A stretch of 64,000 nt of DNA from Pantoea sp. 1.19 (GTDB lineage Bacteria > Pseudomonadota > Gammaproteobacteria > Enterobacterales > Enterobacteriaceae): assembly GCF_001922585.1 (NCBI RefSeq), contig NZ_MRBS01000001.1:310001-374000 (forward strand), read 5' to 3'. The translations under genes were made by a program, and so were the position numbers. This document shows, one piece after another, positions 17,515 to 29,699 of the stretch. The number at the start of each line of letters is the position of its first letter. The stretch's first letter is position 1. The notes beneath the pieces are model-generated. The model was not told the origin of the DNA and searched no databases. It saw only the letters and a program-made list of their open reading frames with translations.

Positions 17515-18597
17515 ATGATTAAAGCAAAATCGGTCACCCTATACGACGTCGCCGATCAGGCGGGCGTTTCTTATCAAACCGTCTCGCGGGTGATAAACCA
17601 GGCGGCACACGTGTCGGCCAAAACCCGTCATAAGGTTGAGCAGGCAATGGCGGCGCTCAACTATGTTCCCAACCGCGTGGCGCAGCAGCTGGCCGGTAAA
17701 CAGAGCTACACGCTCGGGTTAGCCACCACCGACCTGGCCCTGCACGCACCGTCTCAAATTGCCTCATCGATTAAAGCGCGGGCGGAAGCGCTGGGGTTTA
17801 ACGTCGTCATATCAATGGTGCGCGAGCCGCACGGTGAGACCTGCCGCAGCGCCGTCAACAGCCTGTTGTCGCAGCGGGTAGACGGTATCATCGTCAATAT
17901 CCCGCTGGAGGATGCGGAAGCCGCGGCGCTGCAGCAGGCATGCGGCGTCGTACCGGCCCTGTTTCTCGACGTATCTCCGGCGCTGGCGGTCAACAGTATC
18001 CTGTTTGATCCGGGGCAGGGCGCACGGCTTGGCGTCGGGCACCTGCTGGAACGGGGCCACCGGAAGATTGCGCTGGTCACCGGGCCGCGAGAGTCGGTTT
18101 CCGCCCGTCTGCGCTATGAGGGGTGGCTGAACGCGCTGGCCACTCACGGCCTGACGCCGGCCGGCGTCGCCGAGGGGGACTGGAGCGCTGCATCCGGCTA
18201 CGCCTGTACCCGCAGCCTGATGGCGCAGGGCGCCGTCACCGCGATCCTGCTGGGCAATGATCAAATGGCGCTGGGGGCGCTGCGCGCGCTGAGCGAGCTG
18301 GGCTATGCCGTGCCGGCGCAGGTGTCGGTGGTAGGGTACGATGATACGGAAGACAGCGCCTGGTTTATTCCGCCCCTGACCACGGTACGACAGGATTTTC
18401 TTAGCCTTGGCGCCGCCAGCGTCGAGCGGCTGGTCGCGCAGATTCGCTCGCCGCAGCAGCCGCATCGGGTCGATGTTCTGGCGGTGACGCTCAGCCAGCG
18501 GGAGACTACAGCGGCGCCCGGCGATGGCCAGTCGCCGGCGCAGCTGGCCCGCGCCCTGAGCGCGCTGGCGCATCAGGTCAGTAAGCTTTCTCTGTAA
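17515..18597 (+). CDS. lacI: Lactose repressor LacI
   Basis: A 360-residue LacI-family repressor that binds lacO and is released by allolactose. The recognition region VTLYDVADQAGVSYQTVSRV is almost identical to E. coli LacI, including the YQ recognition residues. The hinge (NRVAQQLAGKQS), LALHAPSQI, NDQMALGA and VGYDDTEDS regions are equally conserved. The C-terminal leucine-rich tetramerisation helix is present (ALSALAHQVSKL). It lies directly upstream of lacZ in the same direction. The match to LacI proper, rather than to another family member, is clear. Confidence 0.96.
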   Translation: MIKAKSVTLYDVADQAGVSYQTVSRVINQAAHVSAKTRHKVEQAMAALNYVPNRVAQQLAGKQSYTLGLATTDLALHAPSQIASSIKARAEALGFNVVISMVREPHGETCRSAVNSLLSQRVDGIIVNIPLEDAEAAALQQACGVVPALFLDVSPALAVNSILFDPGQGARLGVGHLLERGHRKIALVTGPRESVSARLRYEGWLNALATHGLTPAGVAEGDWSAASGYACTRSLMAQGAVTAILLGNDQMALGALRALSELGYAVPAQVSVVGYDDTEDSAWFIPPLTTVRQDFLSLGAASVERLVAQIRSPQQPHRVDVLAVTLSQRETTAAPGDGQSPAQLARALSALAHQVSKLSL

Positions 18598-18607
18598 TTT
18601 GCCGGAG

Positions 18608-18623
18608 TGTGATCCTCTTCAAG
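18608..18623 (+). promoter_or_regulatory. CRP site of the lac promoter
   Basis: TGTGA, six bases, TCAAG: a perfect left half and a degenerate right half. It is centred about 62 bp before the first base of the operator, close to the -61.5 spacing of E. coli lac. The core promoter between the two is weakly matched. Confidence 0.6.
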
Positions 18624-18677
18624 TAAATAAGCCGGGCTGCTTTACTTCATTCCGGTGTCCGCGCAGGCTGTATTTAA

Positions 18678-21796
<3,119 letters not shown>

Positions 21797-21848
21797 GGGC
21801 GAACGGCAGGCGGCGCGGCAGGCGCGCCGCCGTCACTGAGGATTGATC

Positions 21849-23099
21849 ATGACCTACCTGAGAAATACCAACTTTTGGATGTTTGGGCTGTTTTTCTTTT
21901 TCTATTTTTTCATCATGGGCGCCTATTTTCCGTTCTTCCCGATCTGGCTGCACGACGTCAACCAAATCAGTAAGAGCGATACTGGGGTCATTTTTGCCTG
22001 TATCTCCTTCTTCTCGCTGGTGTTTCAGCCGGTATTTGGCCTGCTGTCAGATAAGCTTGGCCTGCGAAAGCACCTGCTGTGGGTGATTACCCTGATGCTG
22101 GTGATGTTTGCGCCGTTTTTTATCTACGTCTTCGGTCCGCTGCTGAAAACCCACATTCTGCTGGGGTCTATCGTTGGCGGGATCTATCTCGGCTTTATCT
22201 ATAACGGCGGTGCACCGGCGATTGAGGCGTACATTGAGAAAGTCAGCCGCCGCAGCCAGTTTGAATTTGGTCGCGCGCGGATGTTTGGCTGTATTGGCTG
22301 GGCGATTTGTGCGTCGATCGCCGGGATCATGTTTACCATCAATAACCAGTTTGTCTTCTGGTTGGGATCGGGCTGTGCGCTGATCCTCGCGGTACTGCTG
22401 TGGTTTGCCCGCCCGCAGGCCGGACCGACAGAAAAGGTGGTGCAATCGCTGGGGGCTAACCATCACGCGTTTAGCGTGCGGCTGGCGTTGGAGTTGCTGA
22501 AGCAGCCAAAACTGTGGTTTTTATCGCTGTACGTGGTCGGCGTGGCGTGTACCTATGAAGTGTTTGACCAACAGTTCGCCAACTTTTTCACCAGCTTTTT
22601 TAGCTCGCCGCAGGAAGGCACGCGGGTGTTTGGCTATGTCACCACCCTCGGTGAGCTGCTGAACGCGTTTATCATGTTTTTCGCGCCGCTGATTGTGAAC
22701 CGCATCGGCGGGAAAAACGCGCTGCTGGTGGCCGGGTTTATCATGTCGATTCGCATCATCGGCTCGTCGTTTGCTTCCACGCCGCTGGAGGTGGTGGTGC
22801 TGAAAACCCTGCACATGTTTGAAATTCCGTTCCTGATCGTGGGCTGCTTTAAATACATTACGACCCAGTTTGAGGTGCGTTTTTCCGCCACTATCTATCT
22901 GGTGTGCTTCTGCTTTTTCAAGCAGCTGGCGATGATGGGCATGTCGCTGTTCGCCGGTTACATGTATGACAAGGCCGGTTTCCACGGAACGTACCTGATG
23001 CTGGGTATCATCGCCGGAACCTTCACGCTGATTTCCGCGTTTACCCTTAGCGGGCAGGCATCGGCGCGTGCGGTCACGCCATCGGTCAGCAAGGGGTGA
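21849..23099 (+). CDS. lacY: Lactose permease LacY
   Basis: A 416-residue proton/lactose symporter of the major facilitator superfamily with 12 membrane helices. The start is ATG at 21849 after TGAGGA, not the TTG two codons upstream. The residues known to be essential in E. coli are present in context: [10 protein letters not shown] (Arg144), TLGELLNA (Glu269), IMSIRIIG (Arg302) and LHMFE (His322 and Glu325, numbering conserved). No lacA follows. A terminator and mtr come next, so the operon is lacZY only. Confidence 0.97.
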   Translation: MTYLRNTNFWMFGLFFFFYFFIMGAYFPFFPIWLHDVNQISKSDTGVIFACISFFSLVFQPVFGLLSDKLGLRKHLLWVITLMLVMFAPFFIYVFGPLLKTHILLGSIVGGIYLGFIYNGGAPAIEAYIEKVSRRSQFEFGRARMFGCIGWAICASIAGIMFTINNQFVFWLGSGCALILAVLLWFARPQAGPTEKVVQSLGANHHAFSVRLALELLKQPKLWFLSLYVVGVACTYEVFDQQFANFFTSFFSSPQEGTRVFGYVTTLGELLNAFIMFFAPLIVNRIGGKNALLVAGFIMSIRIIGSSFASTPLEVVVLKTLHMFEIPFLIVGCFKYITTQFEVRFSATIYLVCFCFFKQLAMMGMSLFAGYMYDKAGFHGTYLMLGIIAGTFTLISAFTLSGQASARAVTPSVSKG

Positions 23100-23106
23100 T
23101 ACCTTT

Positions 23107-23123
23107 GTACTAGTTTGAGAGTA
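23107..23123 (+). promoter_or_regulatory. Candidate TrpR operator upstream of mtr
   Basis: GTACTAGTT is a perfect half of the TrpR dyad, followed by a degenerate half ending AGTA. E. coli mtr is repressed by TrpR, so the position fits. A promoter here would start transcription upstream of the hairpin at 23153. Confidence 0.55.
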
Positions 23124-23152
23124 AATTTGGTTGTAGACTGTGCGGCATATTG

Positions 23153-23184
23153 ACCGGTTTTCCAGAGGATAAACCGGTTTTTTT
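23153..23184 (+). terminator. Terminator of lacZY, lying in the mtr leader
   Basis: ACCGGTTT and AAACCGGT form an 8-bp stem with a 10-nt loop, followed by six T. It is 54 bp after lacY but only 24 bp before mtr, and it lies downstream of the TrpR-like site. Confidence 0.8.
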
Positions 23185-23207
23185 GTCTGTTTGGCTAAGG
23201 ATCGTTT

Positions 23208-24446
23208 GTGGCTAGCTCTACCCCTCACTCTCCCTCCATTATCTGGGGGACGTTGATTATCAGCGGTACCATCATTGGTGCCGGGATGTTCTCTCTGCCG
23301 GTGGTGATGTCCGGCGCCTGGTTTGGCTGGTCGCTGCTGGCCATGCTGCTGACCTGGGGCAGTATGCTGCTCTCCGGACTGCACTTTCTGGAGGCCAATC
23401 TGCACTATCCCAGCGGCGCCAGTTTTGCCACCGTCACCCGCGATCTGCTGGGGCGCGGCTGGAGCCGAATTAACGGCCTGTCGATTCTGTTTGTGCTGGG
23501 GATCCTCACCTATGCCTACATTTCCGCCAGCGGGGCTATCTGGCAGCACACCCTGAACCAGCTGGGTCTGCCGGTGAGCGCACGGACGGCCGGCGCCGGC
23601 TTTACGCTGCTGGTGGCGCTATTTATCTGGCTGGGCACCGGGGCGGCCAGTCGAATGACGCTGATTTTTTTGGGCGCCAAGCTTATTGCTTTTCTGATGA
23701 TATTTGGCGGATTGCTTTGGCACGCCCAGCCGGCAGCGCTACTGGGAAGCTGGCCGGAGCAGCGGGCGTGGTTTCCGTACGTCTGGATGGTATTGCCATT
23801 TTGTCTGGCTTCGTTTGGCTATCACGGTAATATCTCCGGGCTGATGGTCTATTACCGGAAAAACGTCCGCAAGGTGGTGCAGTGCCTGGTCGCCGGCACC
23901 GTGCTGGCGTTGAGTATCTATCTGATCTGGATGACGGGCACCATGGGCAATTTGCCGCGCGGCGAGTTCGTGACGCTGGCGCAGCGCGGCGGCAATATTG
24001 ATGTACTGGTGGAAGCGCTCTCCGGACTGCTAAACAGTCCGTGGCTGAGCCTGCTTTTGACGCTGTTCTCTACGTTTGCGGTGGCCAGTTCGTTTCTTGG
24101 CGTCACGCTGGGCCTGTTTGACTATCTGGCGGATTTGACCGGGGCGCGGGGCGACCGCTGGGGCAGGGCGAAGACCACTCTGCTAACCTTTGCCCTGCCG
24201 CTGGGCGCATCGCTGATCTGGCCGCAGGGGTTTTTAGTGGCCATTGGCTACGCCGGGCTGGCGGCGACGCTGTGGGCGGTGATCACGCCGGCGCTGCTGG
24301 CCCGCCAGGCGCGCCGGCGGTTTACCGATGGCTGGCAGGCACCGGGTGGACAGACAGCGGTGCTCTTCGTGCTGGCGTTTGGCGCGCTGAGTATCATCAC
24401 GGCGCTGCTGTCGCTGGTCGGCTGGCTGCCGGTGTATGCCCGCTGA
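23208..24446 (+). CDS. mtr: Tryptophan-specific permease Mtr
   Basis: A 412-residue inner-membrane amino acid/proton symporter of the HAAAP family (E. coli Mtr 414). The N-terminus GTIIGAGMFSLPVVMSGAWF, then LPFCLASFGYHGN, GGNIDVLVEALSG and SSFLGVTLGLFDYLADL, match Mtr much better than TyrP or TnaB. About 11 membrane segments are visible. The start is GTG at 23208 after AAGGA. It has its own control region with a TrpR-like site. Its position between lacY and fur differs from E. coli, where mtr lies elsewhere. Confidence 0.92.
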   Translation: MASSTPHSPSIIWGTLIISGTIIGAGMFSLPVVMSGAWFGWSLLAMLLTWGSMLLSGLHFLEANLHYPSGASFATVTRDLLGRGWSRINGLSILFVLGILTYAYISASGAIWQHTLNQLGLPVSARTAGAGFTLLVALFIWLGTGAASRMTLIFLGAKLIAFLMIFGGLLWHAQPAALLGSWPEQRAWFPYVWMVLPFCLASFGYHGNISGLMVYYRKNVRKVVQCLVAGTVLALSIYLIWMTGTMGNLPRGEFVTLAQRGGNIDVLVEALSGLLNSPWLSLLLTLFSTFAVASSFLGVTLGLFDYLADLTGARGDRWGRAKTTLLTFALPLGASLIWPQGFLVAIGYAGLAATLWAVITPALLARQARRRFTDGWQAPGGQTAVLFVLAFGALSIITALLSLVGWLPVYAR

Positions 24447-24455
24447 AGAGATAAA

Positions 24456-24479
24456 AAAACCGGCGCGGGGGCCGGTTTT
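24456..24479. terminator. Shared terminator of mtr and fur
   Basis: AAAACCGGC and GCCGGTTTT form a 9-bp stem with a 6-nt loop between the convergent genes, with A and T runs on either side. Confidence 0.85.
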
Positions 24480-24492
24480 GCTCGGTGATGGA

Positions 24493-24936
24493 TCACTTAT
24501 CGTGCAGCGTGTCATCTTCGCGACAGTCACCGGTGGTGCAGTGACCGTACAAATACAGACTGTGGTTACTCAGCTTGATGCCGTGACGGGTGGCAATCTC
24601 GCGCTGGCGGGTTTCGATTGACTCATCGCTAAACTCAATCACTTTGCCGCAATCGAGGCAGATCAGGTGGTCGTGATGATGCTGCTGGGTCAGTTCAAAG
24701 ACTGACTTACCGCCTTCAAAGTTGTGGCGAGTCACGATACCGGCGTCGTCAAACTGGTTAAGTACGCGATATACCGTGGCAAGACCAATTTCTTCGCCCA
24801 TGTCGATCAGGCGCTTATACAAGTCTTCCGCACTGACGTGATGGCACTCAGGTTCCTGAAGCACTTCCAGGATTTTCAGTCGCGGAAGAGTGACTTTCAG
24901 GCCGGCCTTTTTTAATGCGATGTTATTGTCAGTCAT
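24493..24936 (-). CDS. fur: Ferric uptake regulator Fur
   Basis: A 147-residue iron-dependent repressor (E. coli 148). It has an N-terminal winged helix (LKVTLPRLKILEVLQ), the metal-binding stretch HHHDHLICLDCGKV with the structural CxxC, and a C-terminal His/Cys tail. It is transcribed from its own promoter at 25020-25048. As in E. coli it lies after fldA on the same strand, and iron/redox control of both is expected. Confidence 0.98.
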   Translation of the reverse strand: MTDNNIALKKAGLKVTLPRLKILEVLQEPECHHVSAEDLYKRLIDMGEEIGLATVYRVLNQFDDAGIVTRHNFEGGKSVFELTQQHHHDHLICLDCGKVIEFSDESIETRQREIATRHGIKLSNHSLYLYGHCTTGDCREDDTLHDK

Positions 24937-25000
24937 GCGGATATTGTCCTGTTACTTTTTTCGAGACCTGGCGTGGCAGCGTGCCGTGAACACCGGTCAA
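24929..25000 (-). CDS. Candidate Uof-like leader ORF upstream of fur
   Basis: A 23-codon frame starts at TTG (25000) and ends in TGA within ATGACTGA, overlapping the fur start. The peptide begins MTGVHGTLPRQV. In E. coli a short ORF, uof, overlaps the fur start, and RyhB acts on fur through it. No clear Shine-Dalgarno is seen and the start codon is uncertain, so this rests on position and overlap. Confidence 0.35.
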   Translation of the reverse strand: MTGVHGTLPRQVSKKVTGQYPHD

Positions 25001-25294
25001 TTGCGGTTAGGCGTCACCCAGTATAGGGGGGATGACAAGAAATGAAAACCGGGGGAGCGTCTGAAGGGCCATAGCACCGCCAGTGGGTGCATCAGGGGAG
25101 CCAGCGCCCTCAGCGGAGGTTGACATTTCGCGTTGCTTGCCCCCTCCAGCGCGGGCGCAGGGGAAGGGAGTAAGCCGGTGAGCTATGAGGATATTGTACC
25201 GGTTTGACGGCGAAAGTTACAAACTTGTCACTATCATTTGTATCGGAAAAACCCATCGCCCGACGTGAGGCGGTGCGCACATCGGGCGGGACGA
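24937..25294. other. fldA-fur intergenic region
   Basis: 358 bp holding the fur promoter and leader ORF near fur. Near fldA an imperfect stem (CGCCCGA and TCGGGCG, about 25250-25290), followed by T on the minus strand, may end fldA transcription. Between them is about 170 bp in which I see no gene. Confidence 0.5.
25020..25048 (-). promoter_or_regulatory. fur promoter
   Basis: On the minus strand, TTTTCA and TATACT are separated by 17 bases: a good sigma-70 match about 85 bp before the fur ATG. No confident Fur box was seen. Confidence 0.6.
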
Positions 25295-25825
25295 TCAGGC
25301 GTTGAGAATGGCGTCGAGCTGCATCTCTTCTTTCACTTGCTTAACCCAGGCGTCAACGCGCTCATTGGTCAGCTCCGGCTGGCGGTCTTCATCAATTGCC
25401 AGTCCGAGGAAGTGCTGGTCGTCTGCCAGCCCCTTCGAGGCTTCAAAATGGTAGCCGGCGGTCGGCCAGTGTCCGACAATCACCGCGCCTTTGGGCTCAA
25501 TGATGTCGCGCAGAGTGCCCATCGCGTCGCAGAAGTACTCCGCGTAATCTTCCTGATCGCCGCAGCCAAACAGCGCCACCAGCTTACCGTTAAAATCGAT
25601 GTCTTCCAGCGTGGGGAAAAAGTCATCCCAATCGCACTGGGCCTCACCATAATACCAGGTGGGAATGCCCAGCAGCAGGATATCAAATGCCGCCAGATCC
25701 TCTTTGGTGCTTTTAGCAATGTCATGCACTTCGGCGACATCTTTACCCAGCTGTTTCTGGATCATTTTTGCAATATTTTCGGTATTGCCGGTATCGCTGC
25801 CGAAGAAAATGCCTACGATTGCCAT
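25295..25825 (-). CDS. fldA: Flavodoxin 1
   Basis: A 176-residue FMN electron carrier that replaces ferredoxin and activates radical-SAM and cobalamin-dependent enzymes. The length equals E. coli FldA. The phosphate loop is SDTGNTE at residues 10-16. The FMN-stacking Trp and Tyr lie in PTWYYGEAQCDW and GCGDQEDYAEY. It lies between ybfE and fur on one strand, as in E. coli. Confidence 0.97.
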   Translation of the reverse strand: MAIVGIFFGSDTGNTENIAKMIQKQLGKDVAEVHDIAKSTKEDLAAFDILLLGIPTWYYGEAQCDWDDFFPTLEDIDFNGKLVALFGCGDQEDYAEYFCDAMGTLRDIIEPKGAVIVGHWPTAGYHFEASKGLADDQHFLGLAIDEDRQPELTNERVDAWVKQVKEEMQLDAILNA

Positions 25826-25971
25826 GAGTTTACTAACCTCTTAATACATATTGATAGGGTGACTGCGGAGATGGCGCAGATGACGCAATAATAGCAGAGC
25901 GTCAGAGGCGACGAAACGCGTAATCTCGCGGCATTTGTCGCATTGTGCCCTGCTCACGTGCAGGATGGGGA

Positions 25972-26262
25972 TCAGCGGCCCTCATCCAGATGCTGCTCCA
26001 GCTGCGTGAGCAGCATCTCTTCAATCAGCTCGCTGCGGCTCATGTTACGCGCTTCCGCTAACCGGTTCAGCGCATCGACCGCGTCGGCGTTCATCTTTAA
26101 CTCCACCCGGCGCAGGCCGCGAACCCGATCGCGTCGGAGCTGATTGCGTTTATTGATCCGCAGCTGCTCATCGCGCGTCAGTGGATTGGTCTTGGGCCGT
26201 CCCGGGCGGCGCTCATCTGCAAAAAGATCGAGCGTGGTGCGGTCTGTCTGTTCTTTGGCCAT
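25972..26262 (-). CDS. ybfE: YbfE, ribbon-helix-helix-like protein
   Basis: A 96-residue basic protein. The C-terminal half (RRVELKMNADAVDALNRLAE, then RSELIEEMLL) has the ribbon-helix-helix pattern of small DNA-binding proteins. The E. coli homologue is annotated as LexA-regulated. I see no LexA box upstream here, but I do see a good sigma-70 promoter. It lies 146 bp upstream of fldA and is probably transcribed separately from ybfF. Function is unknown. Confidence 0.85.
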   Translation of the reverse strand: MAKEQTDRTTLDLFADERRPGRPKTNPLTRDEQLRINKRNQLRRDRVRGLRRVELKMNADAVDALNRLAEARNMSRSELIEEMLLTQLEQHLDEGR

Positions 26263-26348
26263 AAATCTTGTTTGCTGCGTGGACGCGCCGGCGGCGCGTG
26301 AGTCGGTCCGGGTTCATTTGCCGGTGCGGCTGGCAAAATTAGCGCGAC

Positions 26349-26377
26349 ATCATACCCCTCCTTCGCGGGGACGACAA
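26349..26377 (-). promoter_or_regulatory. ybfE promoter
   Basis: On the minus strand, TTGTCG and TATGAT are separated by 17 bases. The spacer contains the short inverted repeat CCCC/GGGG. It lies about 85 bp before the ybfE start. Confidence 0.6.
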
Positions 26378-26404
26378 TCTTTAAAGCACCTGGCAAGCGG
26401 TTGA

Positions 26405-27169
26405 CTACAGTGCAAAAAAACGTCGGATGCTGCGCAGTACCGCGTCCGGCTTCTCGGCGTGAACCCAGTGTCCAGCTCCGGCAATCACGTGCGCACGGGC
26501 CTTGGGAAACTGAGCCAGCAGGGCATCGCGGTAGCGATCCTCCAGATACGGCGAGTCGCCACCGCGGATAAACAGCGCGTCACCTGACCAGGCGGGCACC
26601 GGCTGCCAGCCGGCGATGTGGCTGTACTCCTGCCACAACACCGGCACGTTAAAGCGCCAGCTTCCCTCGTGAAACGATTTCAGCAGAAACTGGACAATCC
26701 CCGGTTCGGGAATATGCTGCTGCATGATCTCGCTGGCGTCCTGACGGCGGGTGACCTGCGCGGCGGTGACGGCGTTCACCGCGGCAAAAATCGCATCGTG
26801 GCGACGGGTGTGGTAATCCACTGGCGCAATATCAATCAGCACCAGCTGCGCCAGTCGGGTCGGCGCCAGCGCCGTCAGTGCCATGGCAATCTTGCCGCCC
26901 ATTGAGTGGCCAATCACGCTAACGCGATCGATACCGAGGTGATCCAGCGTGTCCAGCACGTCCTGCGCCATCGCGGCATAATTCATCTGATCTGCCCGCG
27001 GCGACAGGCCATGATTGCGGACATCGATCTGTACCAATGGACGATCGTCTTTGAGTCCCCGCGCCAGCCCACCCAAATTATCCAGGCTGCCAAACAAGCC
27101 GTGGATCAGTACCAGTGGGGGATGTACGGAGCGTAACTGTTCAGATTGCAAGCGGACATTCAAAATCAT
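26405..27169 (-). CDS. ybfF: Alpha/beta-hydrolase esterase YbfF
   Basis: A 254-residue cytoplasmic esterase. The E. coli enzyme acts on acyl-CoA and short esters in vitro. The start is ATG at 27169 (MILNV), which gives exactly the E. coli length. The upstream in-frame extension has no support. Visible features are the oxyanion region HGLFGS, the nucleophile elbow GHSMGG, and a C-terminal GAGHWVH carrying the catalytic His. It is divergent from seqA, with about 225 bp between them. Confidence 0.93.
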   Translation of the reverse strand: MILNVRLQSEQLRSVHPPLVLIHGLFGSLDNLGGLARGLKDDRPLVQIDVRNHGLSPRADQMNYAAMAQDVLDTLDHLGIDRVSVIGHSMGGKIAMALTALAPTRLAQLVLIDIAPVDYHTRRHDAIFAAVNAVTAAQVTRRQDASEIMQQHIPEPGIVQFLLKSFHEGSWRFNVPVLWQEYSHIAGWQPVPAWSGDALFIRGGDSPYLEDRYRDALLAQFPKARAHVIAGAGHWVHAEKPDAVLRSIRRFFAL

Positions 27170-27394
27170 GGCAAAGTTCTTACTGAGGATGATAAAGCTT
27201 AGGGTATCATGATTTTTACCTTCGCTGTCGCCCCGGGGTGTCGGCTTTTTGCACAAGGCGTTAGACTTAATCTGACTTTTGCCTGCGAAGCCGGAGAACG
27301 CTACACGCTGTCGGGATTACCCCTTATACTCCTGGCGTGAGGTGTTACCCCGGCGGCGGCAACTCCTGAAAAGCCATATACGTACTGGAAAAAG

Positions 27395-27955
27395 ATGAAA
27401 ACGATCGAAGTCGATGAAGAGCTCTACCGCTATATTGCCAGCCATACGCAACACATAGGGGAGAGCGCCTCAGACATTTTACGCCGTATGCTTAGCGTCG
27501 CGGCCGGTCAGAAGCGTCTCCCTGCGGAAGCGGCGGCGACCCCTCCGCATCAGAACAGTGCGACACCCGCCCCGGCGCCGGTAAAAAAAGAGGCCGGTCA
27601 TCCGCAGGGGAACGTACGGGCAATCCGCGAACTGCTGTTGTCGGATGAATATGCTGAACAGAAGCGGGCAGTGAACCGGTTTATGCTGATCCTGTCGACG
27701 CTTTACCGGCTGGACGCCAGGGCATTTACTGACGCCACCGAATCCCTCAGCGGGCGGACGCGTCTCTATTTTGCCGGCGATCAGCAGACGCTGTTGCAGA
27801 GCGGCGCCCAGACCAAGCCGAAACACGTACCGGGCACGCCGCTGTGGGTCATTACCAATACCAATACAGGTCGCAAATGCAGCATGATCGAACACATCAT
27901 GCAGTCAATGCAGTTCCCGGCGGAACTGATTGAAAAGGTTTGTGGCACCCTTTAA
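27395..27955 (+). CDS. seqA: Replication-initiation negative modulator SeqA
   Basis: A 186-residue protein (E. coli 181) that binds hemimethylated GATC sites, sequesters oriC and organises new DNA. The N-terminal oligomerisation domain (MKTIEVDEELYRYIASHTQ) is followed by a variable Pro/Ala linker near residues 45-70 that accounts for the extra length. The C-terminal DNA-binding domain is conserved (LLSDEYAEQKRAVNRF and ITNTNTGRK). It lies 24 bp before pgm, as in E. coli. Confidence 0.97.
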   Translation: MKTIEVDEELYRYIASHTQHIGESASDILRRMLSVAAGQKRLPAEAAATPPHQNSATPAPAPVKKEAGHPQGNVRAIRELLLSDEYAEQKRAVNRFMLILSTLYRLDARAFTDATESLSGRTRLYFAGDQQTLLQSGAQTKPKHVPGTPLWVITNTNTGRKCSMIEHIMQSMQFPAELIEKVCGTL

Positions 27956-27979
27956 CTGTAGCGTCAGGGAGAAGCGCCA

Positions 27980-29620
27980 ATGGCCACTCACCCCCGTGCC
28001 GGGCAGCCTGCCCGGCAGAGCGATTTGATTAACGTTGCCCAGCTAACGTCGCAGTATTACGTGCTTAAGCCCGACGTGGGTAACGCCGAACATGCGGTGA
28101 AGTTTGGGACTTCTGGTCACCGTGGCAGCGCAGGACGTCAAAGCTTTAATGAACCCCACATTCTGGCTATCGCGCAGGCGATTGCCGAAGAGCGCAAGAA
28201 AAACGGTATCACCGGGCCTTGTTATGTGGGTAAAGACACGCATGCCCTCTCCGAGCCGGCGATCCTGTCGGTGCTGGAAGTGCTCACCGCCAACGGTGTG
28301 GATGTCATCGTGCAGGAGAACAACGGCTTCACCCCAACGCCGGCGATTTCTCACGCGATCCTGAGCTGGAACAAGCGGGGCGGCGCGCAGGCTGATGGTA
28401 TCGTTATCACGCCTTCGCACAATCCTCCGGAAGATGGTGGCATCAAATACAATCCGCCCAACGGCGGCCCGGCTGACACCAACGTCACTAAAGTGGTGGA
28501 AGATCGCGCCAACGCGCTGATCGCCGGCGGCCTGAAAGAGGTTAAGCGCCTGACGCTGGATGCCGCCCTCGCCAGTGGACACATTACTGAGCAGGATCTG
28601 ATGCAGCCCTACGTTGAAGAGCTGGCGCAGGTAGTGGACATTGCCGCGATTCAACAAGCCGGGCTAAAAATTGGCGTCGATCCGCTCGGGGGCTCCGGCA
28701 TCGAGTACTGGAAGCGCATTGCCAGCTTTTATAACCTGGACATTACGCTGGTTAACGATGCGGTGGATCAAACCTTCCGCTTCATGCATCTGGACAAAGA
28801 CGGCGCGGTGCGGATGGACTGCTCCTCGCCAAGCGCGATGGCCGGCCTGCTGGCGCTGCGTGATAAGTTCGATCTGGCATTTGGCAACGATCCGGACTAC
28901 GACCGCCATGGGATTGTCACGCCGGACGGGCTGATGAACCCTAATCACTATCTGGCGGTAGCCATTCACTATCTGTTCCAGCACCGTCCGCAGTGGGGCA
29001 AAGACGTGGCGGTGGGCAAAACCCTCGTTTCCAGCGCGATGATCGATCGGGTGGTGGCAGACATTGGCCGCACGCTGGTGGAAGTGCCGGTGGGCTTTAA
29101 ATGGTTTGTCGACGGCCTGTTTGACGGCAGCTTTGGCTTTGGCGGTGAAGAGAGCGCCGGCGCCTCGTTCCTGCGCTTCGACGGTACGCCGTGGTCAACG
29201 GACAAAGACGGTATCATCCTCTGCCTGCTGGCGGCGGAGATTACGGCGGTCACCGGTAAGAACCCGCAGCAGCATTATGACGCACTGGCCGCCCGCTTCG
29301 GCGCCCCGAGTTATAACCGTTTGCAGGCATCGGCGACTTCGGCGCAAAAGGCCGCGCTGTCGAAGCTGTCGCCGGAAATGGTCAGCGCCGAAACGCTGGC
29401 GGGCGATCCCATTACCGCTCGCCTTACCAACGCACCGGGCAACGGTGCGGCCATTGGCGGTCTGAAAGTCATGACCGAAAATGGCTGGTTTGCCGCACGG
29501 CCGTCCGGAACGGAAGATGCGTACAAAATCTATTGCGAGAGCTTCCTCGGTGCTGAGCACCGCGAGCGTATTGAAAAGGAAGCGGTAGATATCGTCAGTG
29601 ACGTGCTGAAAAACGCCTGA
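27980..29620 (+). CDS. pgm: Phosphoglucomutase, alpha-D-glucose specific
   Basis: Interconverts glucose-1-phosphate and glucose-6-phosphate, linking glycolysis with glycogen, trehalose and UDP-glucose synthesis. It has 546 residues, the E. coli length. The phosphoserine loop is [11 protein letters not shown], the metal loop DPDYDRHG, the sugar-binding loop GGEESAG, and the phosphate loop RPSGTED. It is the second gene after seqA and is closed by a terminator. Confidence 0.98.
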   Translation: MATHPRAGQPARQSDLINVAQLTSQYYVLKPDVGNAEHAVKFGTSGHRGSAGRQSFNEPHILAIAQAIAEERKKNGITGPCYVGKDTHALSEPAILSVLEVLTANGVDVIVQENNGFTPTPAISHAILSWNKRGGAQADGIVITPSHNPPEDGGIKYNPPNGGPADTNVTKVVEDRANALIAGGLKEVKRLTLDAALASGHITEQDLMQPYVEELAQVVDIAAIQQAGLKIGVDPLGGSGIEYWKRIASFYNLDITLVNDAVDQTFRFMHLDKDGAVRMDCSSPSAMAGLLALRDKFDLAFGNDPDYDRHGIVTPDGLMNPNHYLAVAIHYLFQHRPQWGKDVAVGKTLVSSAMIDRVVADIGRTLVEVPVGFKWFVDGLFDGSFGFGGEESAGASFLRFDGTPWSTDKDGIILCLLAAEITAVTGKNPQQHYDALAARFGAPSYNRLQASATSAQKAALSKLSPEMVSAETLAGDPITARLTNAPGNGAAIGGLKVMTENGWFAARPSGTEDAYKIYCESFLGAEHRERIEKEAVDIVSDVLKNA

Positions 29621-29631
29621 TCGCAGGCCGG

Positions 29632-29678
29632 GGGCTGAGGGAACTCATCTGGCGATGGGGGTCCTCAGCCCTTTTTTT
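29632..29678 (+). terminator. pgm terminator
   Basis: GGGCTGAGG and CCTCAGCCC form a perfect 9-bp stem with a 22-nt loop, followed by seven T. Confidence 0.8.
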
Positions 29679-29699
29679 ATGCGCCGCAGGCCGGGCTGC

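Noticed and set aside
26263-26400. LexA box upstream of ybfE, as annotated in E. coli
   Set aside because: No CTGT-N8-ACAG match was found between the promoter and the start.
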